64,000 bases of DNA from RGIG4140 sp045638265 (lineage in GTDB: Bacteria > Pseudomonadota > Alphaproteobacteria > CAAHEQ01 > UBA3637), in assembly GCA_045638265.1 (NCBI GenBank), contig JAZUBA010000044.1, positions 186,001-250,000 of the forward strand, in the 5' to 3' direction. A model generated the notes under the pieces. That model saw only the letters and a list, made by a program, of their open reading frames with translations. It searched no databases and had not been told where the DNA came from. This document shows positions 34,493 to 42,911 of the stretch, piece by piece. The position numbers were made by a program, and so were the translations under genes. Position 1 is the first letter of the stretch, and each line of letters begins with the position of its first letter.

Positions 34493-37400
34493 ATGTTAAA
34501 TAAATTGATATCATTTTCATTGAAATATAGAGTGCTGATTTTGGCTTTATATGCAATATTGCTTGTATTTGGTTATCAACGAATAACACAAACAAGCGTA
34601 GATGTTTTCCCTGATTTAAACAAACCAAATGTTACATTATTGATAGAAGCAGACGGCTTTGCTCCAGAAGAAGTTGAAAATTTAGTTGTTATCCCATTGG
34701 AAAATACAATAAATGGAGCAACAGGTGTTGAACGAACAACATCAATAGCAGCAGTTGGATATGGCGTTGTTAAAGCTGAATTTGGTTGGGATACTGACGT
34801 ATTTAAGGCTCGTCAAATTATCAATGAAAAAATCGGGCAAGTTTCTTCATATCTTCCTTTGGGAACAAAAATTGTTATGACTCCAATTTCCTCTATTATG
34901 GGTGAAGTAATGTTTATCGGATTGACCACCAAAGACAATTCCACCTCACCTATGAAATTAAGAGAAATAGCAGAAATTCAGATAAAAAAACGACTTCTTT
35001 CTATTGAAGGCGTCTCTTCTGTTTCTGTTATCGGCGGAGATGTCAAACAGTATCAAATCATCCTTGATGCGATGCAAATGCAACTTTTGGGAGTTTCTCT
35101 TGAAGATATACTATCAGGGTTAGAAAATTCCGGAATAAATGGAACAGGTGGATTTTTACTCATGCCATATACAGAACAATTAATCAGGACTGTTGGCAGG
35201 CCAAACAATATAAATGACTTGAAAAATATAGTGATAAAATCTAACACTTCAAGGAAAGATATTCCGGCGATTACATTGGAACAAGTTGCTGATATTAAGA
35301 TTGCACCAGAAACCTTCAAAAGAGGAGCGGCAGGTATAAATGGTCAAGCCGGTATTTTAATTGGTATTTCTAAACAACCTGATATAGATACAATAAAATT
35401 AACTAAAACCCTGCAAACAGAACTTGAAGCTATTGAAAAGAGTTTGCCAAATAACATTGTTCTTGAAAAAGATATATTTAAACAAAGTCGTTTTATTCAA
35501 AATGCGATAGATAATATATCTCGGGCATTGGTGGAAGGTGCGATATTCATTTCTATCATATTATTTATATTTTTACTCAATTTTAGAGGAACATTCGTTG
35601 TCTTAACTGTTATACCAGTAACCTTAATCATGACAGCTGTTATGTTTAATCTTTTTGGGTTGAATATAAATACAATGACGTTGGGTGGTATTGCAATGGC
35701 ATTAGGATCTATTGTTGACGATTCAATTGTTGATTTATCTAATATTTTTAAGCGATTAAAAGAAAATAAACTCAAAGGTTCTCCGGAAAAAGTATTAAAA
35801 GTTGTTTATAACGCATCAAAAGAAGTAAGAAATCCAATTGTATTTTCGACAGTACTCATATTTTTGGTTTTTCTACCCTTATTTGCTCTTGGAGGTATTG
35901 AAGGTAGAATTTTTACACCATTAGCTCTGGCTTTTGTTTTATCAATGATTTCTTCTTTTGTCGTTGCTGTTACATTAACACCGGTATTAAGTTCATATTT
36001 ACTTCCTAAAGTAAAGTCATTGGGAACGAAACAAGATACTTTTGTTGTCCGATACTTAAAAAAGGGACATGCGTTTTTGTTAAACTTGTTTTTTAAATAC
36101 AGTAAAACAGTTTTATTGGGTCTATGTATGGTCTTTATTGCCGGAATCATATTATTTTGCTCTTTTGGAAAAGAGTTTTTGCCTCCGTTTAATGAAGGTA
36201 ATTTTAACGTAACAATAGCAACACCACCGGGAACTAATCTAAAAGAAAGTTTTCGCATAGGACAATTGGCTGAAACATATTTACTGGAAATTCCTGAAGT
36301 GGAAGCAACGGGACGTAAACAAGGACGATCAGAACTGGATGAACATTCATTAGATGTCAATGTCCATGAAATAGAGGTTCGATTAAAGTCTGATTTAAAA
36401 CGCAGTAAAGATGAAATTATTGCAGACATCCGAAATAAATTGGATTTCCCCGGTATTGTTGTTAACATAGGACAACCCATATCTCATCGAATTGATTTCA
36501 TTATTTCTGGAATTCAAGCTCAAATTGCTGTTAAAATATTTGGACGTAATACCGAAGTATTAAACCAAGTAACAGAGAAAATAGAACAAATTATGAAAAA
36601 GAACCCGGATTTGGTTGATGTTACAAGAGATATGCAAGTTCAAATTCCTCAAATCCAAATCAAATTTGACAAAGAAAAAGCCGCTCGATATGGTGTTCAA
36701 ATCGGAAGTGCTGTTAATGTTGTTGAAATGGCTTTAAGAGGAAAAACGGTTTTTCAAATTATGGAAAATGAATTTCTTTACGATGTTGCCTTGCTTTTTT
36801 CAAATGATGAAAGTTCCAACATAGAAAATATCAGAAACTTACCCATTTCTACCATCCATGGAACTCTTATAGCTTTAGGTAATGTGGCAAATGTTGAACT
36901 TGTAAAGGCTCAAAATGAAATTGTTCGAGAAAACTCTTCAAGAAGAACTGTCGTTCAAGCGAATACAAAAGGTCGAAATCAAGCAAAGATTATTAATGAC
37001 CTTCAAAAAATTTTTGATGAACAAATCGATTTACCTCAGGATATGTTTATCCAAATAGATGGTCAATATAAAACGCAACAAAATGCATCAAAAAATATCT
37101 TATTACTCGGAATAATTTCTTTTCTTTTGATGTATGGCGCTTTATATGTGAACTATCGTAATTTGAATTTGGCAACACAGTTAATGGTTGGGATACCTTT
37201 ATCATTAATTGGAGGTATCATTGGTGTATGGATGACATCAAAGGTTATCTCTGTTGCATCAATCATCGGCATGGTCGCATTAGTGGGGGTCGGAATTAGA
37301 AATGGTATTTTGTTAATGGATTTATATACTGAAAAAGAAAAAGTAAATCGGAAAAAATTATCTGTTCAAGAAATGATAGATATGACTCAAGATAGGTTGG

Positions 37401-37612
37401 AACCCGTACTGATGACAACATTAACATCTGTAATCGGTTTTATTCCTTTATTAATTGAAGGAAACACAACAGGAAAAGAAATTTTATATCCTGTTGCAGT
37501 TGTTATGTCATACGGACTGATAATGACCACTATTTTGAATTTATTGATTACCCCTATTATTTTTAAAACATTTCATCCAAAAACAAAAGATGTATTGTTA
37601 GAAGACGAATAG
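34493..37612 (+). CDS. heavy-metal RND transporter (CzcA/CusA family)
   Basis: 1039 residues with the RND layout: TM1 at about residues 12-30, a large periplasmic loop, TM2-6 at about 340-500, a second periplasmic loop, and TM8-12 at about 865-1025. The opening motif QTSVDVFPDLNKPNV and the TM4 acidic cluster MALGSIVDDSIVDLSNI (proton relay) are characteristic of heavy-metal efflux pumps. The second repeat has GMVALVGVGIRNGILLMDL. It uses proton flow to expel metal ions across the envelope with the two preceding gene products. Metal specificity is not decided by sequence; His-rich partners suggest Zn/Co/Ni/Cd or Cu. A terminator follows at 37632. Confidence 0.92.
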   Translation: MLNKLISFSLKYRVLILALYAILLVFGYQRITQTSVDVFPDLNKPNVTLLIEADGFAPEEVENLVVIPLENTINGATGVERTTSIAAVGYGVVKAEFGWDTDVFKARQIINEKIGQVSSYLPLGTKIVMTPISSIMGEVMFIGLTTKDNSTSPMKLREIAEIQIKKRLLSIEGVSSVSVIGGDVKQYQIILDAMQMQLLGVSLEDILSGLENSGINGTGGFLLMPYTEQLIRTVGRPNNINDLKNIVIKSNTSRKDIPAITLEQVADIKIAPETFKRGAAGINGQAGILIGISKQPDIDTIKLTKTLQTELEAIEKSLPNNIVLEKDIFKQSRFIQNAIDNISRALVEGAIFISIILFIFLLNFRGTFVVLTVIPVTLIMTAVMFNLFGLNINTMTLGGIAMALGSIVDDSIVDLSNIFKRLKENKLKGSPEKVLKVVYNASKEVRNPIVFSTVLIFLVFLPLFALGGIEGRIFTPLALAFVLSMISSFVVAVTLTPVLSSYLLPKVKSLGTKQDTFVVRYLKKGHAFLLNLFFKYSKTVLLGLCMVFIAGIILFCSFGKEFLPPFNEGNFNVTIATPPGTNLKESFRIGQLAETYLLEIPEVEATGRKQGRSELDEHSLDVNVHEIEVRLKSDLKRSKDEIIADIRNKLDFPGIVVNIGQPISHRIDFIISGIQAQIAVKIFGRNTEVLNQVTEKIEQIMKKNPDLVDVTRDMQVQIPQIQIKFDKEKAARYGVQIGSAVNVVEMALRGKTVFQIMENEFLYDVALLFSNDESSNIENIRNLPISTIHGTLIALGNVANVELVKAQNEIVRENSSRRTVVQANTKGRNQAKIINDLQKIFDEQIDLPQDMFIQIDGQYKTQQNASKNILLLGIISFLLMYGALYVNYRNLNLATQLMVGIPLSLIGGIIGVWMTSKVISVASIIGMVALVGVGIRNGILLMDLYTEKEKVNRKKLSVQEMIDMTQDRLEPVLMTTLTSVIGFIPLLIEGNTTGKEILYPVAVVMSYGLIMTTILNLLITPIIFKTFHPKTKDVLLEDE

Positions 37613-37631
37613 GTTTTTCACATATATTATA

Positions 37632-37676
37632 TCATATTCACCTTTTTATTCGTCAGAAAGGTGAATATGATTTTTA
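37632..37676 (+). terminator. intrinsic terminator of the metal-efflux operon
   Basis: CATATTCACCTTT and AAAGGTGAATATG form a 13-bp perfect stem around TTATTCGTCAG, followed by a short T-run, 20 bp after the stop codon of the RND gene. Confidence 0.85.
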
Positions 37677-37697
37677 GTTTTATAAGCAAAGGATGGA

Positions 37698-37762
37698 TGC
37701 CTTTTACAGACTTTTAACACTTATGCCCCCATTAGACCTTATATCTTCAAACTCTCCACAGC
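37698..37762. repeat. third, shorter copy of the integrase-end repeat
   Basis: This stretch (TGCCTTTTACAGACTTTTAA through ATCTTCAAACTCTCCACAGC) matches the region near 31827-31890 inside R1 and its R2 counterpart. It lies between the efflux-operon terminator and R2, evidence for more than one integration or deletion event. Confidence 0.7.
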
Positions 37763-37846
37763 CTTCCCGTCACCGGAAAATATTCCTAGAAAATCAAGAA
37801 AAAATTTATAGATTTTTCAATGATTTCAATGACTTAAACCCCATTC

Positions 37847-38271
37847 CCCTTCACTCCCGCCATTCATTCCACAAGACATTGTTTTTGTGGAATTTTTTTT
37901 ACCCTTTTTTTAGGACTTTTTTCCTTCCCGTCACACTTGCCCGTCACTTTGCCCGATAAAGACTTTTAGACACACCTATATTTTAAGATTTTATAACCAC
38001 TTTTCCCGAACGGATTCATCAGACATTTTTACCTTTTACCCAATTGGATTTTTCGAATGATTGAACATGAATCATTTTTTTGCCCGATTGCCTTTTACAT
38101 ACTTTTAACACTTATACCCCCATTAGACCTTATATCTTTAAACTTTCTACGGCATTGGATAGCATTTGAGGATTATAGTTGAAGTATCTTTGAGTTGTGC
38201 TGATATTCCTGTGATTTGCTAACCTTTGAACCAAACAGATATTGATACCACTATTAAGCAACTTTGACACA
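37847..38271. repeat. direct repeat R2: duplicate of the tRNA-Asp 3' end and island end
   Basis: It begins with the same 16 bases as the tRNA-Asp 3' end (CCCTTCACTCCCGCCA) and continues collinear with R1 for about 425 bp with scattered substitutions and small indels. R1 and R2 bound a 5.8-kb block holding the efflux operon, as expected for att-flanked integration. Confidence 0.85.
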
Positions 38272-38336
38272 AATAGATATCTTCCAAAATGACTTGCATC
38301 ATAGATGTTGAACTTTTTATAGATATTGGATAGCAA
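38130..38336 (-). pseudogene. tyrosine integrase C-terminal fragment (copy 2)
   Basis: 68 codons encode the catalytic end of a tyrosine recombinase: HFGRYLFVSKLL (HxxR box), then LVQRLANHRNISTTQRYF (His and nucleophilic Tyr). The N-terminal DNA-binding part and the first catalytic Arg are missing, so it is not a functional recombinase by itself. It has the same C-terminus as the remnant at 31867. Confidence 0.75.
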
Positions 38337-38392
38337 CCTACTGATTCAAATAAAGATAAAATATCAACAACAATCTATTTTCTAAAAAAATA

Positions 38393-38421
38393 TTGCAATC
38401 AAAATTATTTTTAAGTATAAT
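38393..38421 (+). promoter_or_regulatory. non-invertible promoter of the 443-aa pseudopilin-like gene
   Basis: TTGCAA (38393-38398), a 17-bp spacer and a perfect TATAAT (38416-38421). It has the same -35 and spacing as the four promoters at invertible elements, but no inverted partner site upstream, where the island end begins. Confidence 0.65.
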
Positions 38422-38454
38422 TATAAAAATTTCACAAAATTTATGGAGAAAATT

Positions 38455-39786
38455 ATGAATACGCACAACATCACTCAATCCGGTCGTAGTATGGTTGAAC
38501 TGTTGGGTGTTCTTGCAATTATTGGTATACTTACTATCCTTGGTGTTATCGGTTATAAATATGCAATGGAAAAACAACGAGCAAACACTCTCGTTCATGA
38601 AATGCATATAGCTTATGCTGATGCATTTGGGTCTATGAAAGAACAAAGAAATTGGGATTCCGTTCAATTTTCTCCTAAAAGCGGATATAATATGTTTTTC
38701 CGCAAAGATGAGGACGGTGATATTTTTGTCCGTGTGAAACAGGTAGAACAAGAAATATGCAGATTAATTCTTCCCTTAGGTGGACATAATGAATTACGCT
38801 TTTTTAGGGCGTTAAATTCCGAAGAAACAGAATGGGAAGAAATATTTACCTGTCCGATTGAACCTATAGATATTGTTGTTTCTTTTAATAAAGGAACAAT
38901 TCCCGGTAAAAACTGCACAACATATGAAGATTGTCAAAACACACAAGGAGGGTATTGCGATATTGATAAACAAGTTTGTTCAAAATGTCCGGAAAACACA
39001 GAGTTAAGTCCGTCAAAATTGAGTTGTAATCCAATTTGCACAGCAGATGAAGAAACAAGTTGTTGGTTAGAGGACGCAAAATGGTGTTGTCCTAACACTC
39101 AAATTTGTGGTCAAAATCTAAATGAATGTCTTGATTCAGATGGTTTTTGTGAATATCACTTGGAACAAACAGAAATTCAGTTATCTGCCGAATGTATTTA
39201 TGAAATTTTGCCGCTTGATAATACTCGGAAAGCTGATTGTTGGTATACAATCCCGTCACTCAGTGAAGGTTCTGTTTTATCATTACAAGAAGGCAAAGGA
39301 TGTGACAAAAATCGTTATTGCCTTTTAAAATCGGAAAATGAGGATTGCACCGGTACTATTGATAAAGAGAAAACAGGTATTATTTACGGTACATGTGTTG
39401 AAAAAAATGAAAGTTCTGCTGAATGCAGTGTCAAAAATTCAAATATAATGATAATGAATGAAGTAAAAGGATGCAATAATAAACAATATTGTTTGTTAAA
39501 ATATACAAATAATTCATGCAATCAAGCAATTCCAACAGATTATGTCGGTCGTGTTTTTGGAACTTGTGCCGAAAAGAATGAAAGCAGTGTTGCCTGTTCT
39601 CCCAAAATAACGACTATTGAGGGAATCATGTCACCCGTTGTTCCGTGTCCTGAAACACAATATTGTTATTTAAATTATTCATCAAAAGGATGTTCAAATA
39701 CTGTTGGTACAAACGGTTCAAACCCTTTTTACGGTTTATGTTTAGAGAAAAACACAAACAAACTCGTTTGTCCGCAAATCAAATAA
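38455..39786 (+). CDS. Cys-rich pseudopilin-like protein (443 aa)
   Basis: The start at 38455 is chosen for GGAG upstream. Leader residues 1-10 end in Gly, then RSMVELLGVLAIIGILTILG (prepilin-type helix, Glu at +5). An ordered domain runs to about residue 140 and contains a Cys pair, followed by a Cys-rich part with modules such as CTTYEDCQNTQGGYC and three repeats of the type GCDKNRYCLLKSENEDCTG / GCNNKQYCLLKYTNNSCNQ / CPETQYCYLNYSSKGCSN, each ending in YGxCxEKN. This triple repeat is not seen in the other family members. It belongs to the pseudopilin family found at 2126, 42912, 51540 and 61229. Function unknown; a surface or pseudopilus location is inferred from the leader. Confidence 0.85.
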   Translation: MNTHNITQSGRSMVELLGVLAIIGILTILGVIGYKYAMEKQRANTLVHEMHIAYADAFGSMKEQRNWDSVQFSPKSGYNMFFRKDEDGDIFVRVKQVEQEICRLILPLGGHNELRFFRALNSEETEWEEIFTCPIEPIDIVVSFNKGTIPGKNCTTYEDCQNTQGGYCDIDKQVCSKCPENTELSPSKLSCNPICTADEETSCWLEDAKWCCPNTQICGQNLNECLDSDGFCEYHLEQTEIQLSAECIYEILPLDNTRKADCWYTIPSLSEGSVLSLQEGKGCDKNRYCLLKSENEDCTGTIDKEKTGIIYGTCVEKNESSAECSVKNSNIMIMNEVKGCNNKQYCLLKYTNNSCNQAIPTDYVGRVFGTCAEKNESSVACSPKITTIEGIMSPVVPCPETQYCYLNYSSKGCSNTVGTNGSNPFYGLCLEKNTNKLVCPQIK

Positions 39787-39829
39787 GAAATTTAAAAATG
39801 ATTAATAACTGGAACTTATCACAAATAAG

Positions 39830-40219
39830 TTAGTAACAAAATGCCCTAATATTGTTAGCTGAACGGTTATTTGCAGCAACAGATCCATTTTGCAATTGAA
39901 CTGCGTAAGCTTTACCAGCATCCGAAGCAATAGATGTCCATACAGCAATCAATCCACCGCCTCGATTTAAATTATCACATTTAGTGCCTATTGATTCTCT
40001 ATCGCAAGCCTCTTTTACAGATGCCAAACGTCTACTTTGTGAGCGACACCAATTAAACGCACTCCACCAATTCATACCAAAAGAACTCATGCAATAATAG
40101 TGATTATTTTTTCCTAAAATTTCAGAACCGCTCTCACATTGTGGTATTACACTATCATCAGCAAAAACACAACAAGGAAGTATTATTGAAAGAACTATTC
40201 CAAACAGTATTTTTTTCAT
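39830..40219 (-). CDS. small secreted C-type-lectin-like protein
   Basis: 129 residues with a signal peptide (MKKILFGIVLSIILPCCVFA) and one compact domain: MNWWSAFNWCRSQSRRLASV, then WTSIASDAGKAYAVQL and the end NNIRAFCY. The pattern 'WWSA..WC...G.RL.S' and terminal AFC matches the lectin-like modules within the pseudopilin-like protein at 61229 (NYWSANNLCQAKGMRLVSL). The fold assignment to C-type-lectin/FGE-like domains is by pattern and so tentative. GGAG precedes the ATG. It is convergent with the 443-aa pseudopilin-like gene, 43 bp away, suggesting it is an accessory or a detached tip module. Confidence 0.65.
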   Translation of the reverse strand: MKKILFGIVLSIILPCCVFADDSVIPQCESGSEILGKNNHYYCMSSFGMNWWSAFNWCRSQSRRLASVKEACDRESIGTKCDNLNRGGGLIAVWTSIASDAGKAYAVQLQNGSVAANNRSANNIRAFCY

Positions 40220-40625
40220 GTTATCTCCATTTATTTTAGTAAGGACTTTAATTTAACAGTTTTTAATTTAAAAATCAAACAAAATTTACTCATTTATGGT
40301 GTACAATCAAGAAATATAAAATATCCAAATAAAAATAGATTATTTCTTTCAACTAACAGAAAAGAAATTGGCTTATTTTAAGCATTAACAAACCACAAAA
40401 TCCTAACCTGATTAGAACACTTTTTCAAACCCTTCTCTTTAAACTTCAATAAACCATACGTCTAATACGTGTTTTTTTGTTTATGCATAAACAACTCTCA
40501 TCCGTGGATTCTTCTACTCATCCATACAGTAACACATTTTATGCTTGAAAACAGAAAAAAAATATGGTATTTTATATGCACAAAAATCGTGATTTTTTAT
40601 AAATTTTATAAAGGTATAAATTCTA
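40220..40625. other. 406-bp intergenic region, no gene seen
   Basis: This is A/T-rich spacer between the divergent lectin-like and methyltransferase genes. It contains a small palindrome ACGTCTAATACGT and promoter-like A/T stretches towards both genes, but no open frame or strong hairpin that I can support. Confidence 0.4.
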
Positions 40626-41261
40626 ATGTTTGATTTTTTAAAACAGTTAATTCACGAATTCAAAAAAAAATATATATGGAAAAAAATACCAAAATGCTAT
40701 TATAAAATTAAATGTCCCTACACTTATCAGGCTTATGATAAGCAAAATAAGTGTTGGTGGATTATTTATACTCAACCATTAAAAAAAATAACCAATCTAT
40801 ATCAAACAGAATTTGGTAAAAAACCACTATCCTTTTTTGATTGTGGCTGTGCAAGCGGACAACTATTGGTTCAAGCCGAAGAAATGGGTATGACAGTTAA
40901 CGGTATTGATATTAAAGAATACAAGTCCTTGCATCCAAATGTAACCGTCGGTTCCATTTTAGATTATAACAAACCAATTAATCATGATCTTGTTTATTGC
41001 AACGAAGTGCTTACTTGTGTTAAAGAAGAAGAAATCCCTGCTGTTTTAGATAAATTCAAATCAACAAAAATGTTGGTTGCCGTTCATTTAACAACCGAAG
41101 ATGACGAAAAAGCAGGAGGGACCTCTTATCGTGAAGCAAGTGGTCCACGTGTGATTAAAAGTCAAAAATGGTGGCTTGATTGTTTTAACAAAAACGGATT
41201 CAATGCCAAATTTCATGAAAAATCAGGCCTTTTTATTGCCAAACCAAGACAAAGAGAATAA
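40626..41261 (+). CDS. class I SAM-dependent methyltransferase-like protein
   Basis: 211 residues. Motif I (SAM binding) is SFFDCGCASGQLLVQAEEMG at about residues 75-95, followed by an acidic end of strand 2 (GIDIKEY) and a motif IV-like strand (DLVYCNEVLTCV). The first 60 residues are very basic (KKKYIWKKIPKCYYKIKC). The substrate is unknown; it could modify a small molecule, sugar or protein. Start supported by AAAGG 11 bases upstream. Single gene. Confidence 0.65.
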   Translation: MFDFLKQLIHEFKKKYIWKKIPKCYYKIKCPYTYQAYDKQNKCWWIIYTQPLKKITNLYQTEFGKKPLSFFDCGCASGQLLVQAEEMGMTVNGIDIKEYKSLHPNVTVGSILDYNKPINHDLVYCNEVLTCVKEEEIPAVLDKFKSTKMLVAVHLTTEDDEKAGGTSYREASGPRVIKSQKWWLDCFNKNGFNAKFHEKSGLFIAKPRQRE

Positions 41262-41384
41262 CAACATTTTAAGTGCACATTGTTTTTTTATAGTCAAATA
41301 TAATTTCATTGACTATTAATTATGAGCCCTCTTTTTTTATCATAATATAGAAAACAATATAAAAATAAAACAAATATTCAAAAA

Positions 41385-41417
41385 AAAATACCAGCAGTTC
41401 TATGCCGGTATTTTTTG
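41385..41417. terminator. bidirectional terminator between methyltransferase and metallopeptidase genes
   Basis: AAAAATACC and GGTATTTTT form the main stem, with an imperfect upper stem. A and T runs on both sides allow action in both directions; it is 11 bp from the stop codon of the minus-strand gene. Confidence 0.7.
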
Positions 41418-41427
41418 TTATTTTATC

Positions 41428-42582
41428 TTATCGGGTATGCTGTGATTGTATCAGTCGCATTTGCCAAGCTTCCTGAACACCTTGTTTAATAATATTCAAC
41501 TCTATTTTTTTTAATTCCGTTTTTGTCTTTAAACCATCCAAATTCCCTTTAATGGCACCGTTTGTAATTAATAGTGTCAAGGCTTCCATCGCATGAGGAT
41601 TATTTGAGTCTAACAAAATTTGTGCTTCTTCAACATGTGTCGGGTCAATAACTGCAAAACTTGAAAAATAATTCACAATGGCTTGAGACGATGGTGCATA
41701 TTCAACATATTGTGCAAATTTTTGTGCCATTTGTTGTCTGAGAGCAAAATCCCGATTTCCCTGCTCTAAAACACCGCTGTTTTGCATTTGATCGCAAATA
41801 GCTTTAAATTCAGGGAATCTTCGGTCAGAAAGACCACCTCTTGCAATATCATCATTGTCAAAACTTATCCCATAAACCCGATCAAAATAATCAAGTGCAT
41901 GTTGAACGGCTTTCTGATTGCCGACAGAGGTTAAAAGCCCTCTACCGCCCGCACGTTTTAAATCTTCCATAAGTGTCGGTTCATAAAATGAAGCCCATGT
42001 TAAGTCATCACAATCACGTGCCATCAGTTGTTTAATGGTTCTGCCTGCCCGCCATAAACTTTCCGGAAATTGTTCCAAGGCTTGCGCTTCTGCTTCATAC
42101 AATTTAACCATAAACATATATTGTTGTGGTGAAATACCGGAAATCAAACCCAAAGCATGATTAGTTTGATAACTATGTAACAATTCATGTGAAATGGTTG
42201 CATACCAATCACGATTAGACATATGTTGTGTTCGTGAGCCATTGTTTAACACAACTTTATTGAGAGAGGGAGAATAACCGGCAAGACCGATAATACGGTC
42301 AGATGTAGCAAATTGTGTATGTGGGCGAATTCCGGCAATAATATGATGTCCGTGAGATGTTTCGCTTAATGAATGCAATATTTGTCTTAATTCTGATTTA
42401 CGCTCTTGTGTAGCAGACAAACTGTTAATAGAATTTTCCATTTCTGCTTTTTTAACAGCAAAAGCAACATCTTCCGGAATATAGGAATTTGCCGTTGTTA
42501 AATAATTGATGTCTGAACTGCAAGCAGAAAACAAAATCGGCGTTAAGGCTGTCGCTGTTAATAAAGTATTTTTCAATTTCAT
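41428..42582 (-). CDS. putative lipoprotein zinc metallopeptidase (HExxH)
   Basis: 384 residues: a signal peptide with a lipobox-like end (LFSAC, Cys21) and then a soluble domain. At about residues 133-147 is TISHELLHSYQ, an HExxH zinc motif, followed about 30 residues later by a helix with acidic residues (LYEAEAQALEQ) that could supply the third ligand, as in gluzincins. It resembles putative metallopeptidase domains of the DUF6782 kind, an association I cannot verify. GGGGGGAGG precedes the ATG. It is divergent from the pseudopilin-like gene at 42912, with an invertible element between; a role in processing surface proteins is possible but speculative. Confidence 0.65.
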   Translation of the reverse strand: MKLKNTLLTATALTPILFSACSSDINYLTTANSYIPEDVAFAVKKAEMENSINSLSATQERKSELRQILHSLSETSHGHHIIAGIRPHTQFATSDRIIGLAGYSPSLNKVVLNNGSRTQHMSNRDWYATISHELLHSYQTNHALGLISGISPQQYMFMVKLYEAEAQALEQFPESLWRAGRTIKQLMARDCDDLTWASFYEPTLMEDLKRAGGRGLLTSVGNQKAVQHALDYFDRVYGISFDNDDIARGGLSDRRFPEFKAICDQMQNSGVLEQGNRDFALRQQMAQKFAQYVEYAPSSQAIVNYFSSFAVIDPTHVEEAQILLDSNNPHAMEALTLLITNGAIKGNLDGLKTKTELKKIELNIIKQGVQEAWQMRLIQSQHTR

Positions 42583-42698
42583 ATCCTCCCCCCTTTTAAA
42601 ATATGTTTATATTTTTGTATAATAATTGTATGATAGCATATAATATTTATTTGTCAAGATAAAAAAACCCTAAAATCTCAAAAGCAAAAAGAACAGGC

Positions 42699-42860
42699 GT
42701 TGCAAATAAAGGGACGTTTATTTGCAACAACTTTTTTTATATTTTTGAAATTTTTTTTGATTTTAGGTTATTGGCTGATTTGTACGGATTGTTTTAAAGT
42801 ATCTGAACAAGGTGATTTTAGTGTGAAATCGTTGCAAATAAACGTCCGTTTTGTTACAAT
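42699..42860 (+). repeat. invertible promoter element A (GTGAAATCG block towards the gene)
   Basis: Sites 42699-42728 (GTTGCAAATAAA, GGGACG, TTTATTTGCAAC) and 42831-42860 (GTTGCAAATAAA, CGTCCG, TTTTGTTACAAT) flank a 126-bp segment including the inner arms. The segment is nearly identical to the reverse complement of the one at 51346-51470, while the downstream flank is collinear with that locus. In this copy the T-rich end lies away from the gene and GTGTGAAATCG lies directly upstream of the -35. Confidence 0.85.
42832..42860 (+). promoter_or_regulatory. promoter of the 624-aa pseudopilin-like gene
   Basis: TTGCAA (42832-42837) in the inner arm of the proximal site, 17 bp, then TACAAT (42855-42860) at the outer arm. 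The leader is about 45 nt. Confidence 0.7.
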
Positions 42861-42911
42861 AAAATTTAATTGAATTTATTACATAATTTTTCACAAAACA
42901 GGGAGAATGAT

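Noticed and set aside
35806..36480. 224-codon antisense frame within the RND transporter gene
   Set aside because: It lies wholly inside a well-conserved gene, has no ribosome-binding site and encodes no recognisable protein.
37693..37959. 88-codon frame at the island repeat
   Set aside because: It crosses the repeat junction and the terminator-like hairpin, overlaps the tRNA 3'-end copy and has no homologous frame in R1.
42699..42728. dif-like XerC/XerD site
   Set aside because: The arm-6-arm layout is similar, but the arm sequences do not resemble the dif consensus, and eight such sites in pairs are not compatible with a single chromosome-dimer resolution site.
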